Assembly: GCA_025934915.1 (NCBI GenBank)
Contig: JAICWG010000006.1
Coordinates: forward strand, 1 to 62,687
Origin: Nitrospira sp.
GTDB lineage: Bacteria; Nitrospirota; Nitrospiria; Nitrospirales; Nitrospiraceae
DNA length: 62,687 bases
Direction: 5' to 3'
Positions 44,701 through 55,748 of the stretch are shown piece after piece. The translations under genes and the position numbers were made by a program. Every line of letters starts with the position of its first letter. Position 1 is the first letter of the stretch. The notes under the pieces are model-generated. The model made no database searches. It was not told where the DNA came from and worked only from the letters and a program-made list of their open reading frames with translations.

Positions 44701-45384
44701 GCGTCGGTGGCTGCGCAGTAAGAACGACAATCCCATGGCCGGGGGAAACTTGGGTGCTGTTCCGAACCCGCCATGGGTTTCGTCGAAATCGTCTCCGAAC
44801 TGGACGACCGCTTCTTCGAGCACCGATTCGCTGATGGAAATGGGGGAGGGGAGTTGTCTCAAGCCTTGTAACTGGGACGTCAGCTCCTTGGCCTGATCCA
44901 GGACTTCTGAGGGACGTGTGTCCCAATAGTCGGCAATCTTCTTCAGGACGCTGCCGAAGCCGGGCCGTCCCCATCGGTCTTCAGGAGGAAAATACGTGCC
45001 GGCAAAAAACGGCTCTTGAGCAGGCGTCAAAAACACCGTCATCGGCCAACCACCCTGACCGTGATTCATCGTGACCGTGGCGGCCATGTAGATCTCATCG
45101 AGATCAGGTCGTTCTTCCCGGTCTACCTTAATACAGATAAACCATCGGTTCATGAGTTCTGCAATGGCCTCGTTTTCAAAGGACTCCCGTTCCATCACAT
45201 GGCACCAGTGGCAAGCGGAATAGCCGATCGAGAGCAAGATGGGGCGATTTTTTTCATTGGCAAGCTGCAAGGCTTCCGGTCCCCAGGGATACCAGTCTAC
45301 GGGGTTGTAGGCATGTTGCAGCAAATAAGGGCTGGTTTCGTGAACAAGACGATTGGGACGGCGGTCATTCTGAGAAGTATTCAT
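41710..45384 (-). CDS. Fusion protein: DUF255 thioredoxin/six-hairpin domain plus aldo/keto reductase
   Basis: A single uninterrupted frame of 1224 residues. The first 690 or so match the DUF255 (YyaL/spermatogenesis-associated 20-like) family: [20 protein letters not shown], thioredoxin-like [16 protein letters not shown] with CxxC, and [11 protein letters not shown], then an alpha/alpha barrel ([20 protein letters not shown]). From about residue 720 an aldo/keto reductase follows: [20 protein letters not shown], the Asp/Tyr pair in [15 protein letters not shown], Lys in IIVVSKIGY and His in [10 protein letters not shown]. The join near residue 700 is loosely conserved and low in structure. 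Reaction and substrate are unknown, and both halves keep their catalytic residues. Confidence 0.88.
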   Translation of the reverse strand: MNTSQNDRRPNRLVHETSPYLLQHAYNPVDWYPWGPEALQLANEKNRPILLSIGYSACHWCHVMERESFENEAIAELMNRWFICIKVDREERPDLDEIYMAATVTMNHGQGGWPMTVFLTPAQEPFFAGTYFPPEDRWGRPGFGSVLKKIADYWDTRPSEVLDQAKELTSQLQGLRQLPSPISISESVLEEAVVQFGDDFDETHGGFGTAPKFPPAMGLSFLLRSHRRSGNPHTLTMVTKTLDMMAAGGIYDHIGGGFARYSTDARWLVPHFEKMLYDNALLARVYVEAYQVTQKPLYRQVATEVLNYVRREMTGPGGGFYSSTDADSEGVEGKFFVWTPTEVRNLLKHDEDARRFCAIYDITESGNWEYANIPNRLRPLEDVARQLNLTTDELVEIASRAKPLLYEARRHRVPPGLDDKVITAWNGMMLSAMAEAARVFGNAGYLASAQQAADFLLRGHAKPDGRLLRTSRGDRAHLDAYLEDYAYLTEGLVDLYEAGSPESYLQAAARLAGYLISDFMDHEQGGFFTTAQHHESLILRHREGTDGATPSANAVAASALARLSFHFDRQDWRRAAVAAIRAYGRQMTRYPRAFAKSLAVVDFLTEGPVELAIVGEKSQDNVRALREAVARCYLPNRIVATGSPGQPSSLPLLQDRPAVSGKPTLYICRNYTCRQPITDPRSVEEALQADQNASTDRGAEPKLLQGASLSGSATVQGTAAYASRVMARNGEAGSANGFTALGATGLTTTRLGFGTYRVDMQNPEYREALKKALRESCNLIDTSTNYTDGDSERLVGSVLAELVASNEVRRDEIIVVSKIGYIQGQNLKLAEAKEQSGRPYPELVKYGDGIWHCVHPEFLADQLTLSLDRLGLATLDLCLLHNPEYFFSDATHRGKTDLEKLRTDFYARLERAFAYFETQVSAGRLRYYGLSSNTVTSAADDSDATSLARMMQAAEAAARSVGASTHHFRVLQCPMNLFEAGATRTVNTGQSQTVLDYARQNNIAVLVNRPLNAMVAPNRMLRLANLPLEDPSIDIDHYLSKVGVLEQEYRTSLAPNIPPSGTERIPAEYFNWYAELNRIRQQIQGLEHWEQLEHQMIAPHINQVLQLLSHQLSGDVAEQWERWRQRYIPELLTLLRGFRREATLRSQAQTERVARTIDPLLPASHRTASLSQKMLWLLMSTQGVTCVLNGMRVPKYVEDSSAVLKWEPITDTRTIYETAMTLPR

Positions 45385-45486
45385 GGTTTTTGGACGGTAT
45401 CATCCATGAAAGGAGAGGGTCAACTCAAGAAGGGGACCTGGAGGAATCGTAGGTGTCGGAAGATGCTGAGCACAGCAGAGTAAGTG

Positions 45487-48400
45487 TTATTGAGGAAGTT
45501 GTTCGGCTTCGACGGCGCGATAAGGTCTCCGCAGAACGCGAAGGCGCATACGGTCGAGATACAGGTATATGACGGGCGTCGTATAGAGGGTCAGCAACTG
45601 ACTCACGAGTAATCCGCCTACGATGGCGATGCCGAGCGGACGGCGCAATTCCGATCCCACCCCCGATCCCAGAGCCAACGGCAGTGCGCCGAACAGGGCC
45701 GCCATCGTCGTCATCATGATCGGACGGAAGCGCAACAGGCAGGCCTCATAGATGGCGTCCTCCGGCCGTTTGGCGTCTCTGCGTTCGGCAACCAAAGCGA
45801 AATCGATCATCATGATCGCGTTCTTCTTCACAATGCCGATGAGCAAAATAATTCCAATCAACGCGATCATGCTGAACTCTGTTTTAGCAAGGAGCAGCGC
45901 GAGCAATGCACCGACCCCGGCCGATGGTAACGTCGAGAGAATGGTCAGTGGATGGATGTAGCTCTCATAGAGGATTCCCAGCACAATATAGACCGTGACG
46001 AGGGCGATCAGAATGAGCAACGGCTGGGTTTCAACCGTTGCCTGAAAGGCTTTCGCCACTCCTTGAAAGCTTCCGCTGATACCGGCCGGCACTCCCATCT
46101 CGCTCGTCGATTGTTCGATCGCCCTCACTGCTTCCCCTAGCGATACTCCCGGGGCCATGTTGAAGGACAGCGTGACTCCGGGAAATTGTCCTTGATGATT
46201 GACCAGCAGCAGCGTATTCGTCGGTTCATAGCGTGCCACCGCGCTCAGCGGCACTTGCGCTCCTGTCGGCGACCGCACATAGATTTCATGGAGCGTGGCA
46301 GGGTCCTGCCAGTATTGCGGCGCGACCTCCATGACGACGTGATACTGGTTGAGAGGCGTATACAGAATGGAAACCTGACGCTGGCCGAACGCATCGTAGA
46401 GCGTATCATCGATGAGCTGTGGACTCAGCCCAAGCCGCGAGGCCGTGTTGCGGTCGAAGACCACCAAAGACTGGATTCCCTTGTCTTGTTGGTCGCTGTT
46501 CACATCGGCAATTTCCGGGAGCCGGCGCAACTGACGTTCGACTCTCGGCGCCCAGGCATTCAGCTCGGCGAGATCCACGCTTTGCAGTGTGTACTGGTAT
46601 TGCGCGCTGCTCACTCTGCCGCCGATGCGCAAATCCTGAATAGCCTGCAGTACCGTCGGGGCCCCCGGCACCTCGGCGAGTTTGGGCCGGAGCCGCGCAA
46701 TGACCTGATCCACGCTCAGCTGCCGTTCGTGAAGCGGTTTCAAGGAGATGTACATGCGGCCCGTATTGGTATGGCCGCTTCCGCCCCCGGTGAACCCGGT
46801 GATCGTGTCGACGGCCGGATCGGCCTTGATGATGTCCACCACTTCCGCCAACTTCCGGCGCATGGCTTCAAACGAAGTATCCTGCGCGGCTTGGATGTTG
46901 CCGAACATCCGTCCCGTGTCTTGCTGTGGAAAAAACCCTTTGGGGACGATGGTGTACAGGTACACATTGAGCGCTATCGTTGCGAGTGTCAGCGTGAGCA
47001 TACTGCGTGGATGATGCAACACCCAGGAGAGACTGCGCGCATATCCGCCGCGCATACCTTCGAAGAACCGTTCGGCGAGCCGATACCACAGCCCCTGTGC
47101 TCGGCCCTCGTGTGATATCAACACTCTGGCACACATCATAGGCGTCGTCGTGAGGGACACCACGAGGGAGACCAGAATCGCGATAGACAGGGTGACGGCG
47201 AATTCCCTGAATAGTCGGCCCATCATGCCGCCCATGAAGAGAATGGGCAGAAAGACAGCGACCAGCGACAGCGTCATCGACAAGACGGTGAATGTGATTT
47301 CACGCGCGCCGCGCAGTGCCGCTTCCAGCGGTGCTATGCCCTGTTCACGATACCGACTGATGTTTTCCAGAACGACGATCGCATCGTCGACGACAAAGCC
47401 GGTTGCAATCGTAATCGCCATCAACGACAGATTGTCCAGACTATAGTCGAGCAGATACATCACGCCGAACGTACTGATCAACGATACCGGCACGGCTACA
47501 CAGGGGATGAGCGTGGCCCGGACGTTCCGAAGAAACAGGAAGACGACCAGCACCACGAGGAACACGGAGATCGCAAGTGTCCGCTCGACGTCGTGCAGCG
47601 ACGCGCGAATCACAGGAGTCCGGTCGACCACCACCGAGAGCGTCATGCTGCCGGGAATCGAGGCTTCCAATTGGGGCAAGATCGCTCGCACCCGGTCGAC
47701 GGTCTCGATGATATTCGCCCCTGGTTGCCGATTGATAATAATGAGGACCGCCGGCGTTCCATTCGCCACACCCATCGTCCGGAGGTCTTCAACCGAATGT
47801 TCCACCGTCGCGACGTCCGACAAGCGGACGGCTCGCCCATCTCGATAGCTTACAATCAATGGGAGATAATCCTCGACGCTTTGCAGTTGATCGTTCGTCA
47901 TGATCTCCCACGTGCGTGTCCCATCGCTGAGTTGGCCTTTTGGGCGGTTCACGTTTGTCCGGCTCAGCATCTGTCGAACGTCGCCCAAACCGATCCCATA
48001 CTTGTTCAGCGCCGTGGGGTTCAGATCCACACGAATTGCGGGCAAAGATCCTCCTCCCACATAGACTTGCCCCACGCCTTGGATCTGCGACAGCTTCTGC
48101 TGAAGGATGCTGGAGGCGACATCGTACATACGGCCGCGGCTCACGATGTCCGAAGTCAAGGACAGAATGAGAATCGGCGCGTCGGCCGGATTGATCTTGC
48201 GGTAGGTGGGCCTGGTGGGAAGATTGGTCGGGAGATCACCGGTAGCCGCCATGATTGCAGCTTGAACATCCCGCGCCGCGCCATCGATGTCGCGGCTCAG
48301 TTCGAATTGCAAGGTGACGTTGGAGGAGCCGAGCGAGCTCGAAGAAGTCATCTCCGTGACGCCGGCGATACGGGCGAATTGATGCTCGAGCGGAGCCGCT

Positions 48401-48588
48401 ACCGACGTCGCCATGGTTTCCGGGCTGGCGCCGGGTAGCTTGGCCGATACGTTGATCGTCGGAAACTCGACTTGCGGCAGCGCGGCGACAGGAAGAAACC
48501 GGAAGGCCACGATGCCGACGAGCGTGGCGCCGGCGGTCAGCAGGGTTGTGGCGACCGGACGTCGAATGAAGGGTTCAGACAGGTTCAT
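45487..48588 (-). CDS. mdtC: RND efflux permease, MdtC-like (second permease)
   Basis: A 1033-residue inner-membrane transporter of the hydrophobe/amphiphile efflux (HAE-1) type. The N-terminus [20 protein letters not shown] is typical. The proton-relay pair is in [20 protein letters not shown] (TM4) and the Lys is in TM10 ([20 protein letters not shown]). Two large periplasmic loops and 12 TM helices are expected. It overlaps the upstream permease gene by 4 bases (ATGA), so both form one complex as in MdtABC, probably exporting drugs or envelope-derived compounds. No outer-membrane factor gene is present after it. Confidence 0.9.
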   Translation of the reverse strand: MNLSEPFIRRPVATTLLTAGATLVGIVAFRFLPVAALPQVEFPTINVSAKLPGASPETMATSVAAPLEHQFARIAGVTEMTSSSSLGSSNVTLQFELSRDIDGAARDVQAAIMAATGDLPTNLPTRPTYRKINPADAPILILSLTSDIVSRGRMYDVASSILQQKLSQIQGVGQVYVGGGSLPAIRVDLNPTALNKYGIGLGDVRQMLSRTNVNRPKGQLSDGTRTWEIMTNDQLQSVEDYLPLIVSYRDGRAVRLSDVATVEHSVEDLRTMGVANGTPAVLIIINRQPGANIIETVDRVRAILPQLEASIPGSMTLSVVVDRTPVIRASLHDVERTLAISVFLVVLVVFLFLRNVRATLIPCVAVPVSLISTFGVMYLLDYSLDNLSLMAITIATGFVVDDAIVVLENISRYREQGIAPLEAALRGAREITFTVLSMTLSLVAVFLPILFMGGMMGRLFREFAVTLSIAILVSLVVSLTTTPMMCARVLISHEGRAQGLWYRLAERFFEGMRGGYARSLSWVLHHPRSMLTLTLATIALNVYLYTIVPKGFFPQQDTGRMFGNIQAAQDTSFEAMRRKLAEVVDIIKADPAVDTITGFTGGGSGHTNTGRMYISLKPLHERQLSVDQVIARLRPKLAEVPGAPTVLQAIQDLRIGGRVSSAQYQYTLQSVDLAELNAWAPRVERQLRRLPEIADVNSDQQDKGIQSLVVFDRNTASRLGLSPQLIDDTLYDAFGQRQVSILYTPLNQYHVVMEVAPQYWQDPATLHEIYVRSPTGAQVPLSAVARYEPTNTLLLVNHQGQFPGVTLSFNMAPGVSLGEAVRAIEQSTSEMGVPAGISGSFQGVAKAFQATVETQPLLILIALVTVYIVLGILYESYIHPLTILSTLPSAGVGALLALLLAKTEFSMIALIGIILLIGIVKKNAIMMIDFALVAERRDAKRPEDAIYEACLLRFRPIMMTTMAALFGALPLALGSGVGSELRRPLGIAIVGGLLVSQLLTLYTTPVIYLYLDRMRLRVLRRPYRAVEAEQLPQ

Positions 48589-51500
48589 CCGGCTCCAGGA
48601 CTCATGGCCGTAGTTTGTGGAGAGGAAGCTTTGAAACGTCGTGCCAGTCGGTCAAACGCCAGATAGACGACCGGTGTCGTATAGAGGGTCAATATTTGAC
48701 TCAGGATGAGCCCGCCGATGATGGCGATGCCGAGCGGATGCCGCAGTTCCGATCCCACTCCGGAACCGACCGCCAGCGGCAATGCTCCGAGCAAGGCGGC
48801 CATCGTCGTCATCATGATCGGCCGAAAGCGCAGGAGGCAAGCTTCGTAGATAGCCTCGGTCGGCTGTTTGCCTTCCTTGCGTTCCGCATCGAGCGCAAAG
48901 TCGATCATCATGATCGCATTCTTCTTCACGATTCCGATCAGGAGGATCATGCCGATCAGCGCAATCACGCTGAAGTCGGTGTGAAAGAGCATCAAGGCGA
49001 GCAGCGCACCGACGCCCGCAGAAGGCAACGTGGATAAAATCGTCAGCGGGTGGATGTAGCTTTCGTACAGGATGCCGAGCACGATATAGACGGTGACGAG
49101 CGCGGCCAGAATCAGCCAGGTTTCGTTTCCTAGCGATGCTTGGAACGCGAGGGCGGTGCCTTGAAAGTTTCCGCGAATGCTGGGCGGAAGTCCGATCGCC
49201 AGAGCCACCTGCTCGATCGCCGTCACGGCATCGCCCAGAGATATCCCCGGTGCCAGATTGAAAGAGAGTGTCACGGCAGGAAACTGTCCCTGACGGTTGA
49301 TGGCTAATGGGGTGGTCGTTTCGGAGAACTGAGTAAATACGCTCAGCGGCACTTGCCCTCCGGTCAACGATCGAATATCGAGGAATTGGAGCGCCTGCGG
49401 GCCGCTCTGAAATTCCGGCATCACTTCGAGCACGACACGATACTGGTTCAGCTGCGTGAACATGGTAGAGACTTGCCGCTGCCCGAATGCATCGTAGAGG
49501 GTATCGACGATCACTTGTGGTGTGATGCCGAGCCGCGAAGCGGTGCTTCGATCGATGACCAGTAAAGAAGCCAAGCCGCGATCCTGTTGGTCGCTGCCGA
49601 CGTCACGCAATTCCGGTAACGCCTGCAGGGCCTCGACGAAGGTGGGAGCCCATCGGCGCAGTTCCTCGGGGTCGGCATCTTCCAGCGTATATTGGTACTG
49701 TGTACGGCTGACGCGATCCTCGACCGTCAGATCCTGCAACGGCTGCAGGAACAGCGCAATGCCGTCGACATCGGCCACGGCCCGCTGCAAGCGAAAGATG
49801 ACGTCCTGCGCGCTGCTCCTGCGTTCGGCGAACGGCTTGAGATTGATATAGATACGTCCACTGTTGAGCGTCGTGTTGGTTCCGTCCACACCGATGAACG
49901 ACGACAGACTGGAGACGGCCGGATCGGTGAGGATGGTCTTGGTCAATGCTTGTTGGCGTTCGACCATCGCGGAAAATGAAATCGATTGGGACGCTTCGGA
50001 AATGCCTAGAACAGCACCGGTGTCCTGCGCAGGAAAGAAGCCCTTGGGTACCACGATATAGAGAAGGATGGTGAAGACGAACGTCGCGATTGCCACGGCT
50101 AATGTCGCAGGTTGGTGGTTCAGCACCCAGCGCAATGTCCTACCATAGGCGGCGATCATCCGGTCGAACATCTGTTGCGATCGACGGTAAAACGTTCCCT
50201 GCTCCGATTCACGCCGGTGATGCAGCAGCCGGGCGCACATCATGGGCGTCAACGTCAGCGACACGATGGTGGAAATCGCGATCGTCATGCTCAGCGTGAC
50301 GGCGAACTCGCGAAAGAGTCGGCCCACGACGTCGCCCATGAAGAGCAGCGGGATCAGCACGGCGATGAGCGAGATAGAGAGCGAGAGAATGGTAAACGCA
50401 ATCTGTTCCGACCCTTTGAGCGCTGCTTGCAGCGGAGACTCGCCCCGCTCGATGTACCGCGAGATGTTATCAATCATCACGATCGCATCGTCCATTACGA
50501 ATCCCGTCGAAATCGTGAGCGCCATCAACGTCAGGTTGTTGAGACTGAACCCCACCAGATACATGGCGGCGAACGTTCCCACGAGCGACAACGGGACTGC
50601 CGCCGCGGGAATGACGGTGGCCGACAGCGTCCGGAGAAACAGAAAAATAACCATGATGACGAGCGCGACGGCGAACATCAGCTCGAATTGCACATCCCGC
50701 ACCGAAGCCCGAATCGACGTGGTTCGGTCGGACAACACCGTAACTTGTACCGAGGAGGGTAAGGCGCCCTGGAGCTGCGGGAGCAGTTTTTTGATGCGGT
50801 CCGCCACTTCAATGACGTTCGCTCCCGGTTGTCGTTGGATATTGACGAGGACGGCGGGCGTCTCATTCATCCAGGCGGCCTGCCTGACGTTTTCCACGTC
50901 ATCGATCACCTCCGCCACGTCGGAGACGTGCACGGGGGCGCCGTTGCGATACGACACGATGAGCGGCCGGTATTCGCGGCTCGACAGCAATTGATCGGTC
51001 GCATTGATAATGGAGGCTCTTCGCGGCCCGTCGAACGCGCCTTTGGCTTGATTGACATTCGCGGCCGCCACGGTTGCCCGCAAATCCTCCAACGTCAGTC
51101 CATAGGCTGACAATGCTCGGGGATTCGCGCGGATGCGCACAGCCGGCCGCTGGCCTCCGCTGATGCCGACGAGGCCCACACCGGAAAGTTGTGAAATTTT
51201 CTGCGCGAACCGCGTTTCGGCCAAGTCTTCGACCTGCGGCAGCGGAAGGGTAGCCGACGTCAGGGCCAACGTCAGGATCGGCGCATCGGCAGGATTGACC
51301 TTGTTATAAATGGGCGGACTGGGAAGGTCGCGCGGGAGAAATGTCGCTGCCGAGTTGATTGCCGCCTGCACCTGCTGCTCGGCAACGTCGAGGCTCAAGT
51401 CGAGGTTGAACTGCAGTGTGACGACAGAGCTGCCTCCCGAACTCGTGGATGTCATTTGATTCAATCCCGGCATTTGTCCGAACTGCCGTTCGAGGGGCGC

Positions 51501-51692
51501 CGTGACAGAGGACGCGATGACGTCGGGGCTCGCTCCGGGATAAAACGTCAGCACTTGGATCGTCGGATAATCGATTTGAGGCAGTGCAGAGACCGGCAAC
51601 TGGCGATAGGCCGTCACGCCGGACAGGAGAATGGCGACCATCGATAGGGCGGTCGCTACCGGCCGCATGATGAAGAGGCGAGACGGATTCAC
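48585..51692 (-). CDS. mdtB: RND efflux permease, MdtB-like (first permease)
   Basis: A 1035-residue permease homologous along its length to the downstream one. The start [20 protein letters not shown] is characteristic, the TM4 Asp pair is in [20 protein letters not shown], and the TM10 Lys is in [20 protein letters not shown]. Its start overlaps the adaptor stop by 4 bases, and its stop overlaps the next permease start. Paired, non-identical permeases with one adaptor are diagnostic for MdtABC/MuxABC-type pumps, which assemble as heterotrimers. Confidence 0.9.
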   Translation of the reverse strand: MNPSRLFIMRPVATALSMVAILLSGVTAYRQLPVSALPQIDYPTIQVLTFYPGASPDVIASSVTAPLERQFGQMPGLNQMTSTSSGGSSVVTLQFNLDLSLDVAEQQVQAAINSAATFLPRDLPSPPIYNKVNPADAPILTLALTSATLPLPQVEDLAETRFAQKISQLSGVGLVGISGGQRPAVRIRANPRALSAYGLTLEDLRATVAAANVNQAKGAFDGPRRASIINATDQLLSSREYRPLIVSYRNGAPVHVSDVAEVIDDVENVRQAAWMNETPAVLVNIQRQPGANVIEVADRIKKLLPQLQGALPSSVQVTVLSDRTTSIRASVRDVQFELMFAVALVIMVIFLFLRTLSATVIPAAAVPLSLVGTFAAMYLVGFSLNNLTLMALTISTGFVMDDAIVMIDNISRYIERGESPLQAALKGSEQIAFTILSLSISLIAVLIPLLFMGDVVGRLFREFAVTLSMTIAISTIVSLTLTPMMCARLLHHRRESEQGTFYRRSQQMFDRMIAAYGRTLRWVLNHQPATLAVAIATFVFTILLYIVVPKGFFPAQDTGAVLGISEASQSISFSAMVERQQALTKTILTDPAVSSLSSFIGVDGTNTTLNSGRIYINLKPFAERRSSAQDVIFRLQRAVADVDGIALFLQPLQDLTVEDRVSRTQYQYTLEDADPEELRRWAPTFVEALQALPELRDVGSDQQDRGLASLLVIDRSTASRLGITPQVIVDTLYDAFGQRQVSTMFTQLNQYRVVLEVMPEFQSGPQALQFLDIRSLTGGQVPLSVFTQFSETTTPLAINRQGQFPAVTLSFNLAPGISLGDAVTAIEQVALAIGLPPSIRGNFQGTALAFQASLGNETWLILAALVTVYIVLGILYESYIHPLTILSTLPSAGVGALLALMLFHTDFSVIALIGMILLIGIVKKNAIMMIDFALDAERKEGKQPTEAIYEACLLRFRPIMMTTMAALLGALPLAVGSGVGSELRHPLGIAIIGGLILSQILTLYTTPVVYLAFDRLARRFKASSPQTTAMSPGAG

Positions 51693-52918
51693 GATCGCGT
51701 TCCCGCTTGTGGTGTGTTGGTCTCTGCCGGGTTGGTGTCCGTGCCCTGTACCGGTTGGTCACCCTGCCGGCGCACGTCGACCTTGCTGCCTTCGCGAATC
51801 TTTTCCGTGCCGTCCACGACAACCAGTTCGTCCGGTGAAAGGCCTGAGCTGATCGAGGTGTCGTCGCCATGAGCTACGCCGACAGCCACAGGCCGCACGG
51901 CGACCGTCCGGTCTTCTTTCACGACATAGACGAACGTGCCCTTTGCGCCACGCTGAACGGCAGCGGATGGGACGATGGTCAAGTCGCGCTTCACTTCCAA
52001 CAGCAGACGCGCATTGACGAACTGATTGGGAAACAGGGCACTGTCTTCATTTGGAAACACGGCTTTGAGTCGGACGGTGCCGGTGTTGGGATCGATTTGA
52101 TTGTCGACTGTCAGCAGGGAGCCGGTGGCCAGTTTCTTCCTTTGCTCCCGATCAAATGCATCGACGGTCAGTTGCCGGCCGTCTTTGAGACGTTCCAGCA
52201 CTGCGGGCAAATTGTCCTCCGGAATCGTGAAGATAACGGTAATCGGGGTGAGCTGGGTGATGACGAGGAGGCCGTTCGTATCGTTCGCGCGAACCATGTT
52301 CCCCTGATCCACGAGCCGCAACCCGACACGGCCATCGATCGGCGCCGTTATGCGACTGTACGCCAATTGAAGTTTTGCGTTATCGATCTGACTTTGATCG
52401 GACTTTACGATGCCTTCCGACTGGCGCACCAACGCGTCCTGCGTGTCGACCTGTTGTTTCGGGACATAGCCCTGTTCGTAGAGGTCTTTATACCGTTTCA
52501 AGTCCAAGCGGGCGTTCTTCAGTTGCGCCTCGTCCCGTACCATTTGACCTTCTGCTTGACTCAGTTGCACTTCGAACGGACGGGGATCGATTTGGGCCAA
52601 AAGATCGCCTCTTTTGACCACCTGACCTTCTCGAAACAAGACCTGCATCAGCTGTCCATCGACCCGGCTCTTCACGTTGACGGTGTTCAACGGTACGACC
52701 GACCCGAGCCCGTTGAGATAGACTCCGACGTCGCCTGTTTTTGCGGCTGCGACGACGACCGGAAACGTACGCGCGCCGCTCAGCATTTGACCCGCTCGCG
52801 ACGGTTCTTCGCCGGACTTCGCCAGCAAGGCGTACCCACCGAGGGCAAGCACACAGGCGACGAAGAGACCGAATACCCAGCGTTTCACCGTTGTCGCAAA
52901 TCTAATGGATTCTGCCAT
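51689..52918 (-). CDS. mdtA: RND periplasmic adaptor (membrane fusion protein), MdtA-like
   Basis: A 409-residue protein. An N-terminal membrane anchor ([20 protein letters not shown]) is followed by [20 protein letters not shown], the barrel-sandwich core [20 protein letters not shown] and [20 protein letters not shown], and an alpha-hairpin rich in Gln/Asp. The second lipoyl half and beta-barrel ([20 protein letters not shown]) and C-terminal membrane-proximal domain complete the adaptor. It links the permeases to an outer-membrane channel encoded elsewhere. It is the first gene of the pump and lies 85 bp after the HtrA-like protease gene on the same strand. Confidence 0.9.
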   Translation of the reverse strand: MAESIRFATTVKRWVFGLFVACVLALGGYALLAKSGEEPSRAGQMLSGARTFPVVVAAAKTGDVGVYLNGLGSVVPLNTVNVKSRVDGQLMQVLFREGQVVKRGDLLAQIDPRPFEVQLSQAEGQMVRDEAQLKNARLDLKRYKDLYEQGYVPKQQVDTQDALVRQSEGIVKSDQSQIDNAKLQLAYSRITAPIDGRVGLRLVDQGNMVRANDTNGLLVITQLTPITVIFTIPEDNLPAVLERLKDGRQLTVDAFDREQRKKLATGSLLTVDNQIDPNTGTVRLKAVFPNEDSALFPNQFVNARLLLEVKRDLTIVPSAAVQRGAKGTFVYVVKEDRTVAVRPVAVGVAHGDDTSISSGLSPDELVVVDGTEKIREGSKVDVRRQGDQPVQGTDTNPAETNTPQAGTRS

Positions 52919-53003
52919 GTCGTCCTTCTGGTTCGGGTACGTGATTCGAGCGCGGAGATAGTCCGCTCAGCACAACCTCCCTGACATCGTTCATCAAGCT
53001 GAG

Positions 53004-54155
53004 TCAGAATGGAACAAAATCCAGCCTTTGTGGAACCACAGGAGGCACCTCGATCTTGGGGTGTTGTGGAACACTGGGCGGCATTGGACGCTCGTCAAGT
53101 GTCACGAGTTTGGTCTGATATTCGCCGTCTCTGACGATCCCGAGTTCAATGGACTGTCCAGTTTTCAGATTCGGGAACACCTTGGCATATTGCTCACCGG
53201 TCTTCACATCCTGCCCATTGACCGTGACGAGGATATCGCCTCCCAGGACCCACGACTCTCCCTCGATGGTCACGTCTAATTCACCTGCTCGGAGCCCGAT
53301 CGCATCGGCCGGGCTTCTCTCGTCAACATCGATGATGAGCAATCCACTGACGAGTGGGAGCGCGATCAGATTTCGTAGTTCATCGGTCACGAATTTCCCC
53401 TTGATACCCAGCCAAGGCCTGATTACTCGGCCATGTGTCCGGAGCTCCGCCATGATGGATTTGACTGTATTGATCGGAATGGCGAAGCTGATATTTTGTG
53501 CGCCCATCAAAACGGTCGAGTTGATCCCGACGACGCGATCGTCGGAGTCCACCAGTGGCCCACCGCTATTGCCGGGGTTGATCGGGGTGGTCGTCTGTAT
53601 GACGCGCTCTTGGAACACTTCCTGTTTGGCCTCGAATAGTTTGCCGAATCCGCTCACGATGCCGGTTGAAAACGCATAACCCAATCCAAAGGGATGTCCG
53701 ATCGCCAGGACTTTCTGCCCGATTTCCAGCTTGTCGGAATCGCCTAGATGGGCGGGAAAATATGAACCCTTCGGGAGCGTGACGTGGAGCAGCGCGATAT
53801 CCGATTGCACATCGCTTCCGATCAGCTCTGCCGGGAGACGCGTTCCATCATGCAGCGTCACCGTGATTTTGGCCGCCCCTGTCACGGCGTGCGCATTGGT
53901 CACGATCGAACCCCGATGGTCGATCAGCACGCCCGATGCGATCCCTTTCCCCGCTGCCTGTTCAATATGATGGGCGCTGACATAGGCGGAAGAAATCAGG
54001 ACGGTGGATTTGGACAGCTGTTTATAGAGTTGCACACTGTTGATCTCTTCCGATGTTGCCGCGAGAAGCTGCGGAGTTCCCATACAGGTCACGAGAGCAA
54101 GGACGGAGATTAACCGGAAACAAAAAGATTCTCCAGGGAAACGATCGCCCGGCAT
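53004..54155 (-). CDS. HtrA/Deg-like periplasmic serine protease with PDZ domain
   Basis: A 383-residue protein. A signal segment (FCFRLISVLALVTCMGTPQL) directs it to the periplasm. The trypsin-like triad is complete: His89 (SIVTNAHAVTG), Asp119 (VQSDIALLHV) and Ser197 (INPGNSGGPLVDSD). One PDZ-like domain follows (SGLLIIDVDERSPADAIGLR) with a shortened C-terminal part. It degrades or refolds damaged envelope proteins. It lies in the sigma/anti-sigma/Spy-like run, 39 bp after the Spy-like gene, suggesting stress control. S1C-family naming (DegP, DegQ or DegS) cannot be settled. Confidence 0.88.
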   Translation of the reverse strand: MPGDRFPGESFCFRLISVLALVTCMGTPQLLAATSEEINSVQLYKQLSKSTVLISSAYVSAHHIEQAAGKGIASGVLIDHRGSIVTNAHAVTGAAKITVTLHDGTRLPAELIGSDVQSDIALLHVTLPKGSYFPAHLGDSDKLEIGQKVLAIGHPFGLGYAFSTGIVSGFGKLFEAKQEVFQERVIQTTTPINPGNSGGPLVDSDDRVVGINSTVLMGAQNISFAIPINTVKSIMAELRTHGRVIRPWLGIKGKFVTDELRNLIALPLVSGLLIIDVDERSPADAIGLRAGELDVTIEGESWVLGGDILVTVNGQDVKTGEQYAKVFPNLKTGQSIELGIVRDGEYQTKLVTLDERPMPPSVPQHPKIEVPPVVPQRLDFVPF

Positions 54156-54194
54156 AAAGACCTCCTGATGATTTCTTACAGGTGTAAGCAGCGA

Positions 54195-54641
54195 CTACAG
54201 CTTCTCGACTCGACGTCCGAGATTAACCCATGACAGATGCTTTCTTGTCCCGTCGAGGTACTCGCGCGACTTCTGCCAACGTTGTTGTTGCCGTACATAT
54301 AACTCATCCAATTGGGCCTGCTGCTCCGTGGACAATCTTTTTTTGAGATCGGATATTCCACGAGATAGGATGTCATCGACTTCCGTTTGGTGCGCAAACC
54401 GCAATTCCAAGATTTCTCTATGGGTCCGCGTCACGATGGGTCCAATATCGGCTCGCTGGGTAGCTGTGAGCGAAAGTTCGTGAGTGAGCCGTTCCATGAT
54501 TCGCTCGTGTTGCGCAGCCGGCCCGCGTTCTCCCCGATGTTCCCATTCGTAGTTGTGATAGAAATACATTCCAGCGATCCCGCTTAGAGCGCCGGCGCTA
54601 AAAAGAACGATCAGGCCTGTCCACAACTTCACTCGTGACAT
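54195..54641 (-). CDS. Spy/CpxP-like periplasmic chaperone (LTxxQ family)
   Basis: A 148-residue protein anchored or exported through KLWTGLIVLFSAGALSGIAG. The mature part is helical and charged and contains both family LTxxQ-type motifs, SLTATQRADIGPIV and RLSTEQQAQLDELYVRQQQR. These all-helical proteins bind unfolded proteins or sense metal/envelope stress in the periplasm. The N-terminal hydrophobic stretch may remain as a membrane anchor. It lies between the small membrane protein and the HtrA-like protease. Confidence 0.78.
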   Translation of the reverse strand: MSRVKLWTGLIVLFSAGALSGIAGMYFYHNYEWEHRGERGPAAQHERIMERLTHELSLTATQRADIGPIVTRTHREILELRFAHQTEVDDILSRGISDLKKRLSTEQQAQLDELYVRQQQRWQKSREYLDGTRKHLSWVNLGRRVEKL

Positions 54642-54663
54642 GGTACGCTCTCCTTACGATGCG

Positions 54664-54972
54664 TTAGTCGAAAACCAGCGGTGTAACTTCAAGCTCTTCG
54701 ATCAGCAGTCCCATTCCCTCGTTCGGTGAAGTCCAGGACCAAACGGCCCACGAGACCGTTGCGATCAATACAATGGTGGCGGCGATGCCGGCGGTTCGCC
54801 AGATGAGACATTCGACGCCGTCCTCGGACTCCGCTTGAGGCGCTGCATGACGAATGTCTTGCATGACCTGCTCGGTCCAGCCCGGTCTAAGCAGCGGCGT
54901 TGGTCGTGCTCGATGGGCTTCGATAAGGGCCCGTTCGAGCTTCGCTATGGTTTCGTCATTCGAGGCCATCAT
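54664..54972 (-). CDS. Small single-pass membrane protein, possible anti-sigma factor
   Basis: A 102-residue protein starting MMASNDETIAKLERALIEAH with gaggga upstream. A cytoplasmic, charged N-terminal half of about 57 residues is followed by one TM helix (TAGIAATIVLIATVSWAVW) and a short periplasmic end (IEELEVTPLVFD). It starts 7 bp after the sigma factor gene, the usual place and layout of ECF anti-sigma factors. No known anti-sigma domain (RseA, zinc-binding HxxxCxxC) is recognisable, so the role is an inference from position and topology. Confidence 0.6.
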   Translation of the reverse strand: MMASNDETIAKLERALIEAHRARPTPLLRPGWTEQVMQDIRHAAPQAESEDGVECLIWRTAGIAATIVLIATVSWAVWSWTSPNEGMGLLIEELEVTPLVFD

Positions 54973-54979
54973 GGTTCCC

Positions 54980-55636
54980 TCAGTGATTGTCGATGAGAAT
55001 TCTGCGAAGCGCTTGTCGTGCCCGATGCGCTCGCACTTTAACGTTGATCAGACTCCATCCTAATAATTGTGCTGTTTCACGGATTGAATGTCCCTCGAGA
55101 TGCACCAAGGTCAGCACCGCGCGATTCTCAGGGGAAAGTTGTGCGAGTGCCCACTCCAACACTTCCGCCGCTTCTCGTCGATGAGCCTGCTCGCTACAGT
55201 GGTCGTCCGACCGTGAGGCTAACACCTGCTCTATCCATTGTTGATGCTCGGTCGTCAGGGCACTGACCGGCACTTCCTCGCCTTTTCGCGTTCGCCAGAA
55301 GTCATAGCAGGTGCGGACGGCGATGCTGGCGACCCAATGACCGAACGGGACCAATCCTGAGAACTGCGCCAACCCGACATAGGCTCGGACAAACACCTCG
55401 TGGGCGGTCTCATCGACACGATCCGCCGGCACTCGCCGACCGATGATTCGAGTGACGTGGTCTTTGTACCGATCTATGAGATCCACAAATCGGTCGATCT
55501 CTCCACGCCGAATGCGACGGAGCAGATCCTCGTCGTCTGATATAGTTTTGAGAACCGGAACCGTCTCATCAGTCATCGACGGCTGCATCTCCAACACACC
55601 CAATGTGCTTGTCCGAACGGCACGAGCGCACATCAT
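54980..55636 (-). CDS. ECF (sigma-70 family) RNA polymerase sigma factor
   Basis: The start ATG 55636 has GGAG 4 bases upstream, inside the end of the preceding leader ORF. An ATG at 55576 (MTDETVPVL) is the other candidate, and the frame opens further to 55672. Regions: sigma2 (DEDLLRRIRRGEIDRFVDLI, ETAHEVFVRAYVGLAQF, GHWVASIAVRTCYDFWRTRK) and sigma4 (ALAQLSPENRAVLTLVHLEG, IRETAQLLGWSLINVKVRAH, RARQALRRIL). Length of about 200-218 residues suits an ECF factor. It probably drives an envelope-stress regulon, starting with its own operon. Confidence 0.87.
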   Translation of the reverse strand: MMCARAVRTSTLGVLEMQPSMTDETVPVLKTISDDEDLLRRIRRGEIDRFVDLIDRYKDHVTRIIGRRVPADRVDETAHEVFVRAYVGLAQFSGLVPFGHWVASIAVRTCYDFWRTRKGEEVPVSALTTEHQQWIEQVLASRSDDHCSEQAHRREAAEVLEWALAQLSPENRAVLTLVHLEGHSIRETAQLLGWSLINVKVRAHRARQALRRILIDNH

Positions 55637-55637
55637 A

Positions 55638-55748
55638 CTACTCCAATGTGTCGTGACATCGGGTTTCTTCATCCGCCCATGTCAAGGACGAGGGGAGTAG
55701 GACTGCACCAAATATCGTGTTGAGAACGAGAGACTTGTAATAGTTCAT
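55638..55748 (-). CDS. 36-residue leader ORF with signal-like N-terminus, upstream of the ECF sigma gene
   Basis: ATG at 55748 is preceded by a very strong ribosome site (aaggagga, 5-6 bases upstream). The 36 codons encode MNYYKSLVLNTIFGAVLL then PSSLTWADEETRCHDTLE, a positively charged start, hydrophobic stretch and possible cleavage after TWA. The TAG (55638-55640) ends just before the sigma factor ATG at 55636, and the sigma ribosome site is within its last codons. It could be a small secreted protein, a leader peptide coupling sigma translation to export, or the remnant of a longer gene. Too short for homology judgement by eye. Confidence 0.5.
   Translation of the reverse strand: MNYYKSLVLNTIFGAVLLPSSLTWADEETRCHDTLE

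Noticed and set aside
46186..47115. Long plus-strand frames opposite the RND permeases (also 47593-48438 and 50112-50994)
   Set aside because: They are antisense shadows of conserved permease sequence, with no ribosome sites or recognisable motifs.
51869..52984. 371-codon plus-strand frame opposite mdtA
   Set aside because: It mirrors the adaptor gene and has no motif of its own; mdtA is clearly the real gene.
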